Shown: positions 20,340-31,500 of the stretch, piece by piece | How the letters are laid out: each line of letters starts with the position of its first letter | How positions within the stretch are numbered: position 1 is the first letter of the stretch | From: Symbiodinium natans | Lineage: Eukaryota; Sar; Dinophyceae; Suessiales; Symbiodiniaceae | Reading direction: 5' to 3' | Assembly: GCA_905221605.1 (NCBI GenBank) | Contig: CAJNDS010002623.1 | Location: 734,501-798,500, forward strand | DNA length: 64,000 nucleotides | Position numbers and translations under genes: made by a program | The notes under the pieces: model-generated | The model's database searches: none | Told to the model about the DNA's origin: nothing | What the model saw: the letters and a program-made list of their open reading frames with translations, nothing else

Positions 20340-22081
20340 CCACCTTCAAACCCAGAACCCTAGACCCTCAAAACCTTAAACCCCGAAGCCCTAAGGCCTA
20401 AAGCTCTCAACTCGAAACCGCCATCTGAGTCCACTTCCACAACCCTTGAACCCTAAGCCCCAAGCCCTGCGACCTCGAGGTCGCGGCGCTCATCATCCTG
20501 GGCTTTAGGGCCTTAGGGGCTTTAGGGATTTTAGAGCTTAGGAAGTTTAGGGTTTAGGGTTTAGGGTTTGAGGACTTCATGGATTTTGGTGCTTTTAGTC
20601 TTTTGTGGCTTAGGGAGTTAGGGACTCTAGGGACTTTAGGTGCTATGAATTTGGGGATTTTACATTTAGGGCATTTGGGGGTTTAGAGTTATAGATTGGC
20701 AGGGCATTCGGGCTTAGGGGTCTTCGTGTGTAGGGTGTTAAGGTTAGGGGTTTGGGGGTTGGGTGGCTCCAGGATTTAGGGCTGATGGCTTTAGCAGGGG
20801 CCAGGGTTTAGGGGCCTTAGGGTTTAGGAGTATGTTTTGGTCGAAGGATCGACATCTTGATTTCGGGTTTAGAGAAGTCCCAGGAACGCCCTCAAGGGAC
20901 AAAAGGAGAGACCCTACAAGCGACCTTGGGGGTTCTTTCGGGGCTCTTTAAGGGCTAATTGGGTATATAGGGACGGGGTTTTATAGGGGAATGGGATTAA
21001 GGGCTCAACACCCCGAACCGGCAAGCTGCCAGAAGATCAAAGCACTGGGACTCCACCAGGCCTTTGGAGCTCACGATGTTTAAGGGTGGCGGCCTTAGGG
21101 TTAAAGGCCTTTGGGGCTGTTTGGGGCTGTTTAGGGCGTAGGGTGTCGGGTTTAGGATTTAGCGTTGCGTAGCTCTTTGCCCACAGCCAAAACAAGGCCA
21201 GGGCACCTCAATCAGTTGCACGAGGCCGGTTTCCATGGAGAAGGTGTCCTGGTTTAGGGCTCAGGCTATACTGCGCTTAGAACCTTGTAGAAAATGACCC
21301 TTTCAGTCTTCCCTTGGGTTTATATAAATGACAATACAAAAGAATTCCTAAGGGAACCATAGTACGGTTTAGGCTTTAGTGACTTTAGTGTTCAGTAGCG
21401 TTGCAAGCAACCGAGGGGGGGTATGAGGGGGAAATACTACGGACTTGGAGGTTCGTGGATGGTTAAATGCATGCTCTAGGTAAGGTTATAGTCACTTACA
21501 ACTTAGACTTACACGAATTGGAAATTCAGCGATAACTACTACTTTGCGACCCATGAACTCCAAGCAACGGGCGTTGTCCTCGGTGAGGGGGCACTTCCCT
21601 CCCCTCCCCCCTCGCTAGCAGTACAACATCCCAAGGCTCCAAAAAATCACTGCCCTTGAACACGTGGTGAAATTGGGCTCAAGACTGCGAGACTTTGCCT
21701 AGCAGAAGATTTTTCTCAAGCCATCACCCTGAAACCACACATTGCTAAGCCCTTCATTCATGGAGCCCTAAGCTATTCTACCCTGCAACCCGAAAATACC
21801 CCAAACCCTAAACCCTAAACCCAAATCCCCAATGCCCCGCACATGCCTGAGTTTCGACCCTAGCCGAGCCGCAGTAAGCAAGTCGGTCTTGCGCGTGAGG
21901 GCTTAGACGCAGAGGGTCGTTCTTGTGCAAACCATCAAGGAGTAACAACGACATAAAGAATTTAGGATTTGGGGGTTTAGGGTCTAGAGTGCTTGCGCAG
22001 GTTTTGCTGGATACAGCACACCCATGGTGAGAGAGCCTACAATGTCAAAGAGCATTTGGGCACAGCGATCCGCGGCTGCAG
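20340..22081. other. Stretch without confident genes
   Basis: Degenerate telomere-type DNA 20340-21150, unique DNA 21160-22080 containing a degenerate family B element (21443-21564) and C-rich repeats 21800-21825. Confidence 0.5.
21443..21564. mobile_element. Degenerate family B foldback element
   Basis: Left end ACTTGGAGGTTCGTGG and right end CCATGAACTCCAAG are imperfect inverted copies of the family B terminus. The interior has diverged. Confidence 0.5.
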
Positions 22082-22291
22082 CAAACCGACTTCTGGCACC
22101 CGATCCCGCTCCTCGATGACAGCGTCCACCAGCTTTCTTTCCCATGGAAGCAGGCCGTAAACGACCTGCGCAGCTGTTGTCCAGCTTCCGTGGAGGAAGA
22201 TGCAGAGGCCTTAGGTGATCAGCATGGCTATTTTGGGGATACGCAGTGCATAGTAGGCCAGGACTTCCCTACGGTAGTAAGTATTCCTTAG
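22082..22291 (+). CDS. Candidate exon, unrecognised protein
   Basis: After CTGCAG the frame reads QTDFWHPIPLLDDSVHQLSF, PWKQAVNDLRSCCPASVEED, AEALGDQHGYFGDTQC and stops at TAG 22289-22291. A GTAAGT starting at 22278 is a consensus donor, so the exon may end there. The minus strand is also open (…VVYGLLPWERKLVDAVIEER), which lowers certainty about strand. Confidence 0.45.
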   Translation, partial: QTDFWHPIPLLDDSVHQLSFPWKQAVNDLRSCCPASVEEDAEALGDQHGYFGDTQCIVGQDFPTVVSIP

Positions 22292-23032
22292 CTTGCAATG
22301 GTATCCTAATGTGATTCAAGGAATATTCCTTAACAGAGTCTATGTAGACAGTAGTAGGTCATAAACCGTATACCCCCGAAACCCCTGAACTCCCTGAAGC
22401 GGTGAGGGTTCAGGGTCTGGGTGACATGGGGACGAGTAGCCATCCTTTCAACAATGGATGCGCCCCCTCTGCAAGGAGGCGCCCCCCTAGTTATAAGTAG
22501 AGTTATAAGAGCCGAAATTGGGTTATAAGGATCCTAAATGAGGTTATAAGTCCCCTAACCACAGATAGCATAGTAAGGGGGCCCCTCCTCTAGGGCTTCG
22601 GGTCTAGGGTCCACTGGTCAAAAATCGAGCCTGGCCGATGGCAAATCCGTCTTCCTGCACCACACGGCAAGCAGAGCGATCTGAGCGATTCTGTGGGTAG
22701 CAAGCCCTAAACCCTAAACCCTACACCCTACACCCTACACCCAAAACCCTAAACCCTAAACCCTCAACCTCCAAAATCTTCCGGGCATGGGCCCTAAAGG
22801 CTTCAAACCCGTCCAACCTTGCACACTACAAACCCTAAAACTGGAACCCTCCCACACCCAATGGCCCAAGCCGATCAAACTTAAACCCTAAACCTACACA
22901 TGTAAGCACACATACATATATATATATATGTATCTACTTGTTTAGTCTTCACTTGTTTCATCGATTTACTTATATTTTCTAATTTGCTTTGTAAAAACTC
23001 AGTCTGTTAACACTCATGGCAAGTGAGGTTGA

Positions 23033-23140
23033 AAGGTGCCCCCGACCTCTGGCAGCAACGCCGCCTCGCCCGAGCAAATCCTCACGGCAGGGGACGAGGA
23101 GGGCCGGGCTCGGGTGCATGTGGCGTCTTTCGGGGTGTCG
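23033..23140 (+). CDS. Candidate exon, unrecognised
   Basis: Reads KVPPTSGSNAASPEQILTAG then DEEGRARVHVASFGV with strong G/C at third codon positions, between unique DNA and a G-rich block. All three plus frames are open, so the frame choice rests on composition. Confidence 0.4.
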
Positions 23141-23389
23141 GGTTCAGGGGGTAAGGGTTTAGGGGTTTAGGGGTTTGGGGTTTGGGGTTTGGGGTTTAGG
23201 GCCCTAAATCCTAAACTCTAAACCCTAAACCCTAAACCCTAAACACCCTAAACCGGGGAAGTTAGAGTCTAGGGCTTGGGTGTAGGTGGTGTCTTCCTCA
23301 GCCGCTTTACGAGATCAAGCCCAACAAGGCATCCGAAGTTGCCAAACCTCCAACTCCTCGAGGTGAGCTCGTCAGAACCCTACTAAGAA

Positions 23390-23647
23390 CCCCTCCCCCC
23401 CCCCCCCCCCCCCGGCAAAAAAAAAAAAAAAGTAGTAATCATAATAATGATAATAATGATAATAATGATAATAATGATAATAATGATAATAATGATAATA
23501 ATGATAATAATGATAACAATGATAATAATGATAACAATGGTAATAATGATAACAATGATAATAATGATAATAATGATGATAATAATCATAGTGATAATGG
23601 TAATAATAATGATGATAATAATAAGCGTAAGAATAATAATGATAACA

Positions 23648-23698
<51 letters not shown>

Positions 23699-23720
23699 CT
23701 GATGATGATGATATTGATAA
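23390..23720. repeat. Poly-C/poly-A run and AAT/ATG microsatellite
   Basis: A C-run then an A-run (23393-23432), followed by about 200 bp of GATAATAAT units and then (GAT)n. The polyisoleucine and polymethionine open frames here are artefacts. A similar C-run/A-run lies at 8881-8922. Confidence 0.95.
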
Positions 23721-23816
23721 AAACAACAAATGCCGAAGCCCCTAAAAGCACAAGCCCCTAAACCATTCCTAACATCATGGACTTTAAACTTTAGTCACTA
23801 AAGCCCGAAACCGCTT

Positions 23817-23892
23817 GAATCTGGCGTTTCTGACAAGGCGCAGGCCCCTGCGCACGAAGCCTGGCAGCCTTGCAGGCGCCTCCGCTGTTTGG
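23817..23892 (+). CDS. Candidate exon, unrecognised
   Basis: Reads ESGVSDKAQAPAHEAWQPCR then RLRC before a G-rich block. Could belong with 23033-23140 and 24507-24572 on the same strand, but the splice phases could not be fixed. Confidence 0.35.
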
Positions 23893-24506
23893 GATTTTGG
23901 GCAGTTTGGGGTTTAGGGTTTAGGGTGTAGGGTGCAGGGCGTGGGGTGTCGTGGGTTCGGGTTTAGGGGTGTAGGGGGTTGGGGTTTGGGGGGTTGGGTG
24001 TTTGGTTTTGGGGCTTCAGGGATGTGGGGTTAGGGTTCACAAAGTTCAGGGGCTTGAGGGGCCTTAAGGGTTTCCAGGTTTGGGGCGTGGGCTTCGGGCT
24101 TGTTGCAGGGATCAGGGCTTAAAAGTCTAGGAAGGATGCATTGCTTGAGGGTCTTCGTGTTTAGGGTTTCGGGTTTAGGGTTTAGGATTCAGGGTTGAGG
24201 GTTCAGGGTCCAGGGTTTGGAGTTTACCGTTCAGGGCTTGGGGGTTCAGGAGCTGAGAGTGGATGATCGGGCTGCTTTTCGCTCCGTGTCTTCGTCCGCA
24301 TCGTCTCTTCCTCTCCGAAACTAGCCTGTTTCTGTGATTTCCGGGCGCCCGATAAACCCTTCAAGGTTTAGGGCTTAGGGTTTCCCTAAACCCTAACATC
24401 CTAAACCCTAAGCCCTAAGCCCTAAACCCTAAGCCCTAAACCCTAAACCCTAATCCCTCTAAACCCTAAACCCTGAGCCCCAGGCCCCTGAAAGCCCAAA
24501 ACCCCA

Positions 24507-24572
24507 GCCCCCGCGCACCATGTCTGGCACGCGGCCAATGAGGTGGCCCCACACCTGAACAGCCACTTTGAG
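24507..24572 (+). CDS. Candidate exon, unrecognised
   Basis: Reads PAHHVWHAANEVAPHLNSHF then E, between C-rich repeats on the left and a G-rich array starting in its last codons on the right: the exon-type arrangement. Confidence 0.45.
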
Positions 24573-24640
24573 TTTAGGGTGTAGGGTTTAGGGTTTAGGG
24601 TTGAGGGTTTAGGGTTTAGGGCTTAGGGTTTAGAAGGATG

Positions 24641-24716
24641 AGGGGACTTAGTAAGTGGGGTTGCCTGTCTTCTAAGCCCAATGAAGGTATTTATAACCCT
24701 ACTTACTAAGTGCCCC
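24641..24716. mobile_element. Short foldback element (family E)
   Basis: GGGGACTTAGTAAGTGGGG on the left pairs with CCCTACTTACTAAGTGCCCC on the right. 76-bp hairpin, single copy recognised. Confidence 0.5.
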
Positions 24717-24820
24717 GGTCCTCCAAGTAGGGATATATAAGGCACCGGAATGCCGAGTTCCTTCACTAAGAGCCCTTTGGTAAGTTGACTTCGGAAGGGG
24801 TTTTGTAGCTTCGCCTTCCG

Positions 24821-24982
24821 GTTTAGGGTTTAGGGTTTAGGGTTTAGGGTTTAGGGTTTAGGGTTTAGGGTTTAGGGTTTAGGGTTTAGGGTTTAGGGTT
24901 TAGGGTTTAGGAATTAGGGTTTAGGATTTAGGGTTTCGGGTTTAGGGTTTAGGGTTTAGGGTTTAGGGTTTCATGGTTCTGA
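24821..24982. repeat. Long G-rich telomere-type array
   Basis: About 22 TTTAGGG units with a few variants. Confidence 0.97.
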
Positions 24983-25154
24983 AGCTCCGGGCTTCGGGCC
25001 AATGTCCTTGTAAGTCGGAGGGCGCCATGCTACACAGCTGGGGACCCCATGTCATGCTTTTCTTCTCCACTATACTCCCCTATGAACCTTATTTAAAATA
25101 AGGTGTTTAATATCCTCTTGGGTTTTATATAAACAAAAATGAAAAAACCCCAAG

Positions 25155-25290
25155 GGGGATATAGTCCAGTGTAAGGCCCTTGTTCTTCAAGCGCCCCTGG
25201 AGCCATGTATCAACTCCCGGCAGCTGGCTAACATCAGCCGCATGCTGCATGAACATCTCATCATCCGCGAACTCGCGATTCCAGCTGCGC
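25155..25290 (-). CDS. Candidate exon, unrecognised
   Basis: After GTGCGCAG the minus frame reads WNREFADDEMFMQHAADVSQ then LPGVDTWLQGRLKNKGLTLD. Clearly protein-like. It continues open to a stop at 25125. C-rich repeats lie to its right, so it departs from the usual flank polarity. Confidence 0.5.
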
Positions 25291-25840
25291 ACGCAGGTGC
25301 GTGACCAGGGCGATATGTTTCCGAGACTCTGTCTCACCCAAAACCCTAAACCATAAACCCTAAACCCTAAACCCTAAACCCTAAACCCTGAACCCTAAAC
25401 CCTAAACCCCAAACTCCGTGTTTTGGACATGTACCTGGCATGTTCAGCCTCGTCTTGCCTGAGCTCGCTCCTAAGTGTCAGAAGAACACTATCACTGATT
25501 CAGGCGCTGTCACAGCAGTGCCAAAAAGATGGCACCCTAAACCCCAAACCCTAAACCCTAAACCCTAAACCCCAAACCCTAAACCCTAAACCCTAAACCC
25601 TGAGCAGGGCACCGCAATCCTGAGAGCAATCACGGTTGAAGGGAGAGCGCGAAGGGCTTGTTGGACATACGAGACTATTCAGGGACCCCACCTTGCTACT
25701 CATGCAGCGAGACAAGTGCCTTCGCCTCAGGTTGCATCAGAGTGTTTCTGCCCCTCCAAGAAACCTTTGCTACTTCTGACCCTAAACCCGCAACCCTAAA
25801 CCCAAACCATAAGACCTAAACCCCAAACCCTAAACCCGAA

Positions 25841-25990
25841 ACCTACGATGAGTATGAGCTGGCCCTACATCGTGCTCGGGCCGAATGCTCATCACCTGGG
25901 GTGGTGCATTCGTCTGCTGGCCAAGGGGTTGGCAAGCATATCGTCACCGCCATGACTTTCCGTCAGCGCAAAAGGAAAACAAACCCTTAA
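25841..25990 (+). CDS. Candidate 3'-terminal exon, unrecognised
   Basis: Reads TYDEYELALHRARAECSSPG, VVHSSAGQGVGKHIVTAMTF, RQRKRKTNP and TAA (25988-25990). The basic tail and internal stop suggest a C-terminus. Preceded by C-rich repeats. Confidence 0.45.
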   Translation, partial: TYDEYELALHRARAECSSPGVVHSSAGQGVGKHIVTAMTFRQRKRKTNP

Positions 25991-26159
25991 GCGCCCCGAA
26001 CCCTTTAACGTGCACCACAAAACCCTGTAAGCCCTAGACCCTCAAAAGCCCTTAAACCCTTTGAACCAGCCGTGTAAAAACAAGCCAAAACCTAGCCCTA
26101 AACCCTAAACCCTGAACTCCAAACCTGAGAACTGACCTCCCACCCTGTTTGCGGTTCGG

Positions 26160-26212
26160 GTTGCGGCAGGGAGCAGCATCGGGCCGTAGACAAAGACCGG
26201 GCCCCAATCGGC
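26160..26212 (-). CDS. Candidate exon with a VFVYG motif
   Basis: After ATCAG the minus frame reads ADWGPVFVYGPMLLPA, then a possible GC donor. The hydrophobic strand plus YG-(T/P)-(L/M)-L resembles the N-terminal motif of gamma-glutamyl-cyclotransferase-like (AIG2-type) proteins. On one short exon this is only a suggestion. Confidence 0.4.
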
Positions 26213-26951
26213 CTGATCTGGATTTACGGACGTTAGGGTTGCGAGGGCAGTGTGGGGTTCGGGGGCTTTTGCAGTTTTTGCTTTTGTGGTTTGGTTTTGT
26301 GGCTTCAGGTTTTCTGGGGACTTAGGGTTCTGGGTCTTCAGCGTTTAGGGTTTAGGGTGTGCGTGTTTGTTGAGGATGCAGGAGGCTCACCCCTACACCA
26401 ACGATTCTGCTTGCTTGGCACCTCTGGCCACTGGGCGGCTGCTCGGAGGAAGGCGAGATGACGAGGAAGCTGTTGCAATGCTTACTTAGAATTGGTCAGG
26501 ATGTTGTCAACATGAAACTGCCACGTAAAGTTGACCATGAGAAAATATGCTCCCCTGGGGGGGGGGGGGGTGTTCCTGTCATTATGCCATTGTGGGGTAT
26601 ATTGGGGACTCCCTATAATTATGGGGAAACACCCATACTGCTTCTGGCAATAAACCCTGAACCCAAAACCCTTTAAACCCACCGAAGCCCTAGACCCTGA
26701 ACCCAGCGAAGCCCTCAACCGAATTGCACCAAACCGTAGGCCAGCCTCTGATCCGAAAACCTCCTAACCTTAACTACACCAAACCCTCAAAAGTTCTTGG
26801 CGTACAGGGTTTAGGTTTAGGTTTTAGGTTTTAGGGAGCACTAAGCTACTAAACCTCAAAACCCTGAACCCTAAACCCTAAGCCCTAAATCCTAAACCCC
26901 AAGCCCTAAACCCTAAACCCTAAACCCTAAATCCCAAACCCTAAACCAACT

Positions 26952-27062
26952 TCAGTCCACCTGGATGCTCTTCATGGCATCCTCGGCCGCCATGGCGATG
27001 CGCGGACCCAGGAAGGGATCATCGAGCTCCTCGCCCCACACCTTGCTCGACAGGGTCTGCTG
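26952..27062 (-). CDS. C-terminal exon, minus-strand gene interrupted by the retrotransposon
   Basis: Reads QQTLSSKVWGEELDDPFLGP, RIAMAAEDAMKSIQVD and TGA (26952-26954). C-rich repeats lie to the left and a G-rich array (27078-27140) to the right. It is on the same strand as the repeat-protein exons 37722-39658. Its DPF…AMAAEDA segment vaguely recalls their DPxAxAVAG unit, so it may be the last exon of that gene, but the intervening exons are not proven. Confidence 0.55.
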   Translation of the reverse strand, partial: QQTLSSKVWGEELDDPFLGPRIAMAAEDAMKSIQVD

Positions 27063-27344
27063 CTTGGGGTTGAGGGTTTAGGGTTTAGGGTTTAGGGTTT
27101 AGGGTTTAGGGTTTAGGGTTTAGGGTTTAGGGCTTAGGGCTTAGGGTTTAGGGTGTAGGGCGTAAGGTTTGCGGTTTAGAGTTGGTAAAGGTTTAAGGTT
27201 TAAGGCTTTAGGCTTTTTAGGGTTTGGGGTCTGATTCGGATGAGGGGCGTTTTGCGCCCCAGTACACCAAGCCCGTCCACTCCAGAAACCCTAAATCCTA
27301 AACCTGAAAACCCAAAGCACCCTACACCCTAATTCATTGGGTGG

Positions 27345-27390
27345 AGACTTCGCTTCGCTTGTTATTCTTGGCTGTTGCTGCTTTCTTCTT
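27345..27390 (-). CDS. Candidate lysine-rich exon
   Basis: Reads KKKAATAKNNKRSEV on the minus strand after TAAAG, with a GT after AGCGAA. Lies between the C-terminal exon and the retrotransposon and could belong to the same gene. Confidence 0.3.
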
Positions 27391-27711
27391 TAGGGTTTAG
27401 GGTGTGGGCTTAGGTCTTGGGAGCTTCTGGTTTAAACCTAGACCTAAACCCTAAACCCTAAACCCGAAACCCAAAAAATAAGGAGCCGCAAGAGGAGGCC
27501 CGAACCAACACGACGAAACGCCCTTGTAAAACGCTGGACTTATAGCCTCACTATCACTGTCCTTCCCCTTAAGTACCCTAGTTTCTTCATCATTGGTTTA
27601 TAAGCACAAGCATGTCATTGGGTTCTTAAGTACCCTGAACCCTGAACCCTATAAGCCCTAAGCCCTGAACCCTGAACCCTAAACCATAAGCCCTGAACCC
27701 TGAACCCTAAA

Positions 27712-27716
27712 CCCTA
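27712..27716. repeat. Target-site duplication, left (CCCTA)
   Basis: CCCTA flanks the element here and again at 37645-37649. It lies within degenerate CCCTAAA DNA on both sides, so the element inserted into a telomere-type array. Confidence 0.85.
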
Positions 27717-27943
27717 TACGGGGGGCAACCGAAGGAGGACAGGGAACAAAACAGTCAACCCCAACAAAGCCCTTAATACCCCTGGAACAACCAACAACCG
27801 AACAGCAAGACCCCAAACCAAGGGCACTTTTTTACGAAACCTTCGACCGCTTTGGTCATGGCTTGAGCCAAAGATTACCGGGTTCATTGACCCTTCAACT
27901 TCCAATACCAACTCCTTTCTACAATACCAATTGCAGCTCCGCA
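27717..27943 (-). repeat. 3' LTR
   Basis: 227 bp; element-sense ends are TGCGGAG…CCCCGTA, so the usual TG…CA is TG…TA here. Contains a spliced-leader-like 11-mer. Confidence 0.93.
27862..27872 (-). other. Spliced-leader-like 11-mer in the 3' LTR
   Basis: Element-sense TTTGGCTCAAG, identical to the recalled 3' end of the dinoflagellate spliced leader; preceded by CCGGTAATC, loosely like its 5' part. The same match is at 37563-37573 in the 5' LTR. Confidence 0.5.
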
Positions 27944-27951
27944 CTCCCCCT
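27944..27951 (-). promoter_or_regulatory. Polypurine tract
   Basis: Element-sense AGGGGGAG immediately before the 3' LTR, the expected primer for plus-strand DNA synthesis. Confidence 0.75.
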
Positions 27952-28128
27952 GTCCTAGGATTTCCTAGGACACATTGGAGGTGCAGATCTTTGGCCAAAA
28001 ACCGCCATTTAGGCAGCAGCCAGCTGCTTGAAATGCACATTGTGGTTTAACGTCTTCCAGGACGAACCTTCAGCTCATTGGCTGAATCCTTTACCATTGA
28101 GGATTTCTTCACCTCGCACTTGGAAAAT
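27952..28128 (-). other. Element 3' untranslated region
   Basis: Between the pol stop and the polypurine tract. Contains the near-palindrome TCCTAGGATTTCCTAGGA at about 27954. No coding signal. Confidence 0.6.
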
Positions 28129-28593
28129 TCACGTTCCAGCGGCTCGTTCCTCACCAAGGAACTCAGCATTCACCACCCAGCCATCCTTGAGGCAATGCTT
28201 ACAAAGCGTCTTAGCTCTGAGCTGTGAATATCGCAGAACATCACAATCACTGCTTGCGTGCATACAGTTCCCACCCACTGTTGTATACAAAGTGGCACTC
28301 GCAGGAATAACCACCGCTTTCTTGACCCACAGCCATTTATACAGCCGTCGAAAGAGGCACCATGCCAGTTCCCAGAGTATAATTGCTGCCACCAAATATG
28401 CAACAAGGTCTGAATTGTTGACAACCATTTCAATACCTTGAGCCAGAACCATCACCGTAGACGTGTTGGCAACCTTGCACACCCCTTCTTCTGAGCAAAA
28501 GAATCCAGCAGTTGACACTTCTTCGCCACCAGTTGCCATCCCTTGCAGAGATGCAGCCACCATCATGACCGCCATTGCAAGCGAGGCTTTTTT
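28129..28593 (-). other. Pol: C-terminal membrane/cysteine module
   Basis: After RNase H, where copia pol normally ends, about 150 residues follow: a hydrophobic stretch MAVMMVAASLQG, a second LVAYLVAAIILWELAWCLF ending in a basic patch, then C2869, H2871, C2876, C2890, H2892, C2893. Possible membrane anchor with a metal- or disulfide-bound tail; function unknown, no envelope homology claimed. Confidence 0.6.
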
Positions 28594-31500
28594 CAAGTCA
28601 GTCCCTTGTACCAACAGTCGGAGACCCCAAAGTGCCTTTTGCTTTGCGTACACCTGTCCACTCATCAACTTAGTCAACAGGTCAGCGATCATATACTCAC
28701 CGCGAAGATGCGCTATCACCATATAACCACGGTCCACCAGAGACCTGACACCGGCTGCTCGAATTCTCAGGTGTCTTGTCCTCCAGCTTCCAGCAGGATA
28801 TTGAATGATCGAGCACGTTGAAACCGAATCTGTATACAGCACTTTTTGCAGCGATTCTTCACCTGTTCCAACCAAAGCGGCAATTATAGGGGTGCACGAC
28901 TGAATCATCGTTGCTCCCTCTATGGACGCATGTAATTCAGCTTCAGCTGTACTTAAAGCCACCGTTGATTGTCTTTGTGTTGCCCACATCACTGGACAGT
29001 CACCCCACACCACCACCGCTCCTGAGTGGCTCTTTTCGTTTTCACCTGCTGCAAAGCTGGCATCCGCGTAGGACTCCACCACCTTAACGCCTCGTCCATA
29101 ACGCAACACCTCATTTCTTTCTTTTTCGCATGTTGCGATTGCTCCGAACGTCAAGCCTAACGTTGGAGTTGCAGCAAGGTATCGGAAAACCTCCTCAGCC
29201 TTTTTAACCACAAATCGCGGCCTTCGGGATGTCCACAAAGACAACTGGCTCGTGCAGAACGCCAAATCAGGTCGAGTTTTGATTGCCACCCAGAGGAACT
29301 CCCCTACGGCACCTTGAGCCGCTCGCAAGGAAGGAATATCCACCTCCTCTTCTTCACCTGGAGTTTCTTTCACCATTGGCAGGTTACTTCCTTTTCCAGT
29401 TTCATCGATCTGATACCCTCGTCGGTTCAGCAAATCTCTCACAAAGTCCTCCTGGTTGAGAAAGAAGCTGCCATTTCGATACCAGATTTGGACACCCAAA
29501 AACTTCAGGAATCCATCACCACAGCCTGGACCACAGAACTCGGGTTCAGAAGTTTTCCACTCCTTCCTAATCTGTTCCAAGGCCTCCCGGAGCACTGTCA
29601 TAGTCCCAGCCATCAAAAAATCATCCACGTAAAGACCCATTGTCCCTACCAACTTGCTTGCACCTTCCAACTTCTCTTGTGCCATAATAAGGAACAGGCT
29701 TGGGTCTGCATTGGACCTCTGAAAGCTCATTGCTTGTCCATCCTTTGACACCCAAGACATCCCTTGAAGACGTTGGTCTCGCCACTCCACCCATGCTGCA
29801 GGACTTTCGGCCAAACCATACAAGGCCTTCCTCACAATCCACCGCTCCTCTTTTGTGCAAAGACCCAATTTCACCGCCGCCCTTGGGGGCTGCACCACCA
29901 CCAAACGCCCTTCTCTTTGCGCCCTATTCATCGGCGCCGTCAGAAAAGCTTTGGAAATGTCTAAGCCAGCGATGATCCACACCATATATGCTGCGTGCCT
30001 CACTTGACACCTGAATGTAGTTGAATCTAAACCTGGAGCGTACAGCGAGTGACGACTGAGTGACCTCGGCCCTTCATATTCTGTAGCTGCCGTTGACGAA
30101 ATGAAGTTTCCACAAGCACAGATACGGGCACGTCGCCTCCCTGTCCCTTGCTTCCGGGTAAACACCACCAGACTGGGAACGTACTCAATCACCGGTGCAT
30201 TAGGCTCTTCCGCCAATTTGTCCAGCTTTTCTTGAGTTGTTGGTTCCACCACCTCCAACTCTTTCACCAAAGACGTCACCTCGTCCGACAATGATTCCCT
30301 CCACTTTTCCAGCTCTTGCATGGCTTCTTGTGTAGGGATTGTTTTTGTTTGCAGGAACTCAACCTCCTCCGCTGCCTCAAGCGCGGTATTTTCTTGCGCC
30401 ATTTGCTGAACTTGAGCTGCTTTGACCAAAAATTTCGATAGCTGTTCCTCAGCCCTTTTTGCTTTAACCAACCATTCTCTAGTCTCTGATCCTTTTTCTT
30501 CACTCGACTCATTGGCCGATCCATGGAACTCGTCCAAAACGCAACATTCCTGTTCAGCAATTAGGCGTCGAATACTCAAATGCTCCTCCAGAGCCCATTG
30601 ATGCGCTTCGAACACAGCGTAGTCGACTTCCTCTGCAAGGTCGTCCAGCGAGGTCTCTTTCAACGTCATTTTTAACCACTTCCTTTTTTCACCTTCTTCA
30701 GCCTGTGGTTCCGGAAGAGGAAACTTGCATTGGAGAAGATAGCACCTATCCTTGTAGCTCAAACGCTCCATAAAAACAGGTGTGTACCCTGTCAAGGATA
30801 CCCTGTTTCCTTTCCAAGGCATAGGGCCATGCAGCTTTCTCGGAAAGAACGACATGAAGTTCCAGTGGATATCCACCAATTTTCCAGGTAGGACTTTCTT
30901 CCCATAAGATTGCTCCACCACTTCAGCTCCTTCCTCTAAAACCTTTTCATCCTCAACCCACAGCTGACCATCTTTATAGTCACCAAAGCCACACACATAA
31001 TTGCAGCAATGTTTTTCATTGTGACTATCCCTATGCAATGACACCGGAGCATTGCACGAGATTTGAAGAGCAGAAAATTTGGCTTCAGGATTGTGGTGCC
31101 TCACGAATGATGCCAAATAACGACATAGCCATGGTCTTCGATGAGTCTCTTTTGTGATACCACACACTCCGCCATGAGTATAGTGGCCCAACACCAGAGC
31201 TCGCGTACTTGTACACCAATTGTTGATACCACCTCTTCGATTCACCCTCTTTGGGTATACAATCCCTTCCAAAAGCTCCTCACAGTCCACGGAATCATAC
31301 ATAGACCTTTCATACATTGACTTGGCTTTTTGCTCTTCTTTTTCCAACTGTGTTCCATCCTCAGCAGTCCCACTTTTGCAGACCAAATAAGCATTTTCAT
31401 GAGGAGAACAGCAAGTCGGCCAATACTCATCACCAGGAACATTGTCCTCGACATCTGCATTTTCTTCCAGCTCCCCCAGACCCTGCATGTCATCCTCGAA

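Noticed and set aside
23383-23761. Open frames rich in isoleucine and methionine
   Set aside because: They are translations of the AAT/ATG microsatellite.
28129-28593. C-terminal membrane module as a retroviral envelope
   Set aside because: It is fused to pol, has no signal peptide, and shows no envelope-like features beyond two hydrophobic segments.
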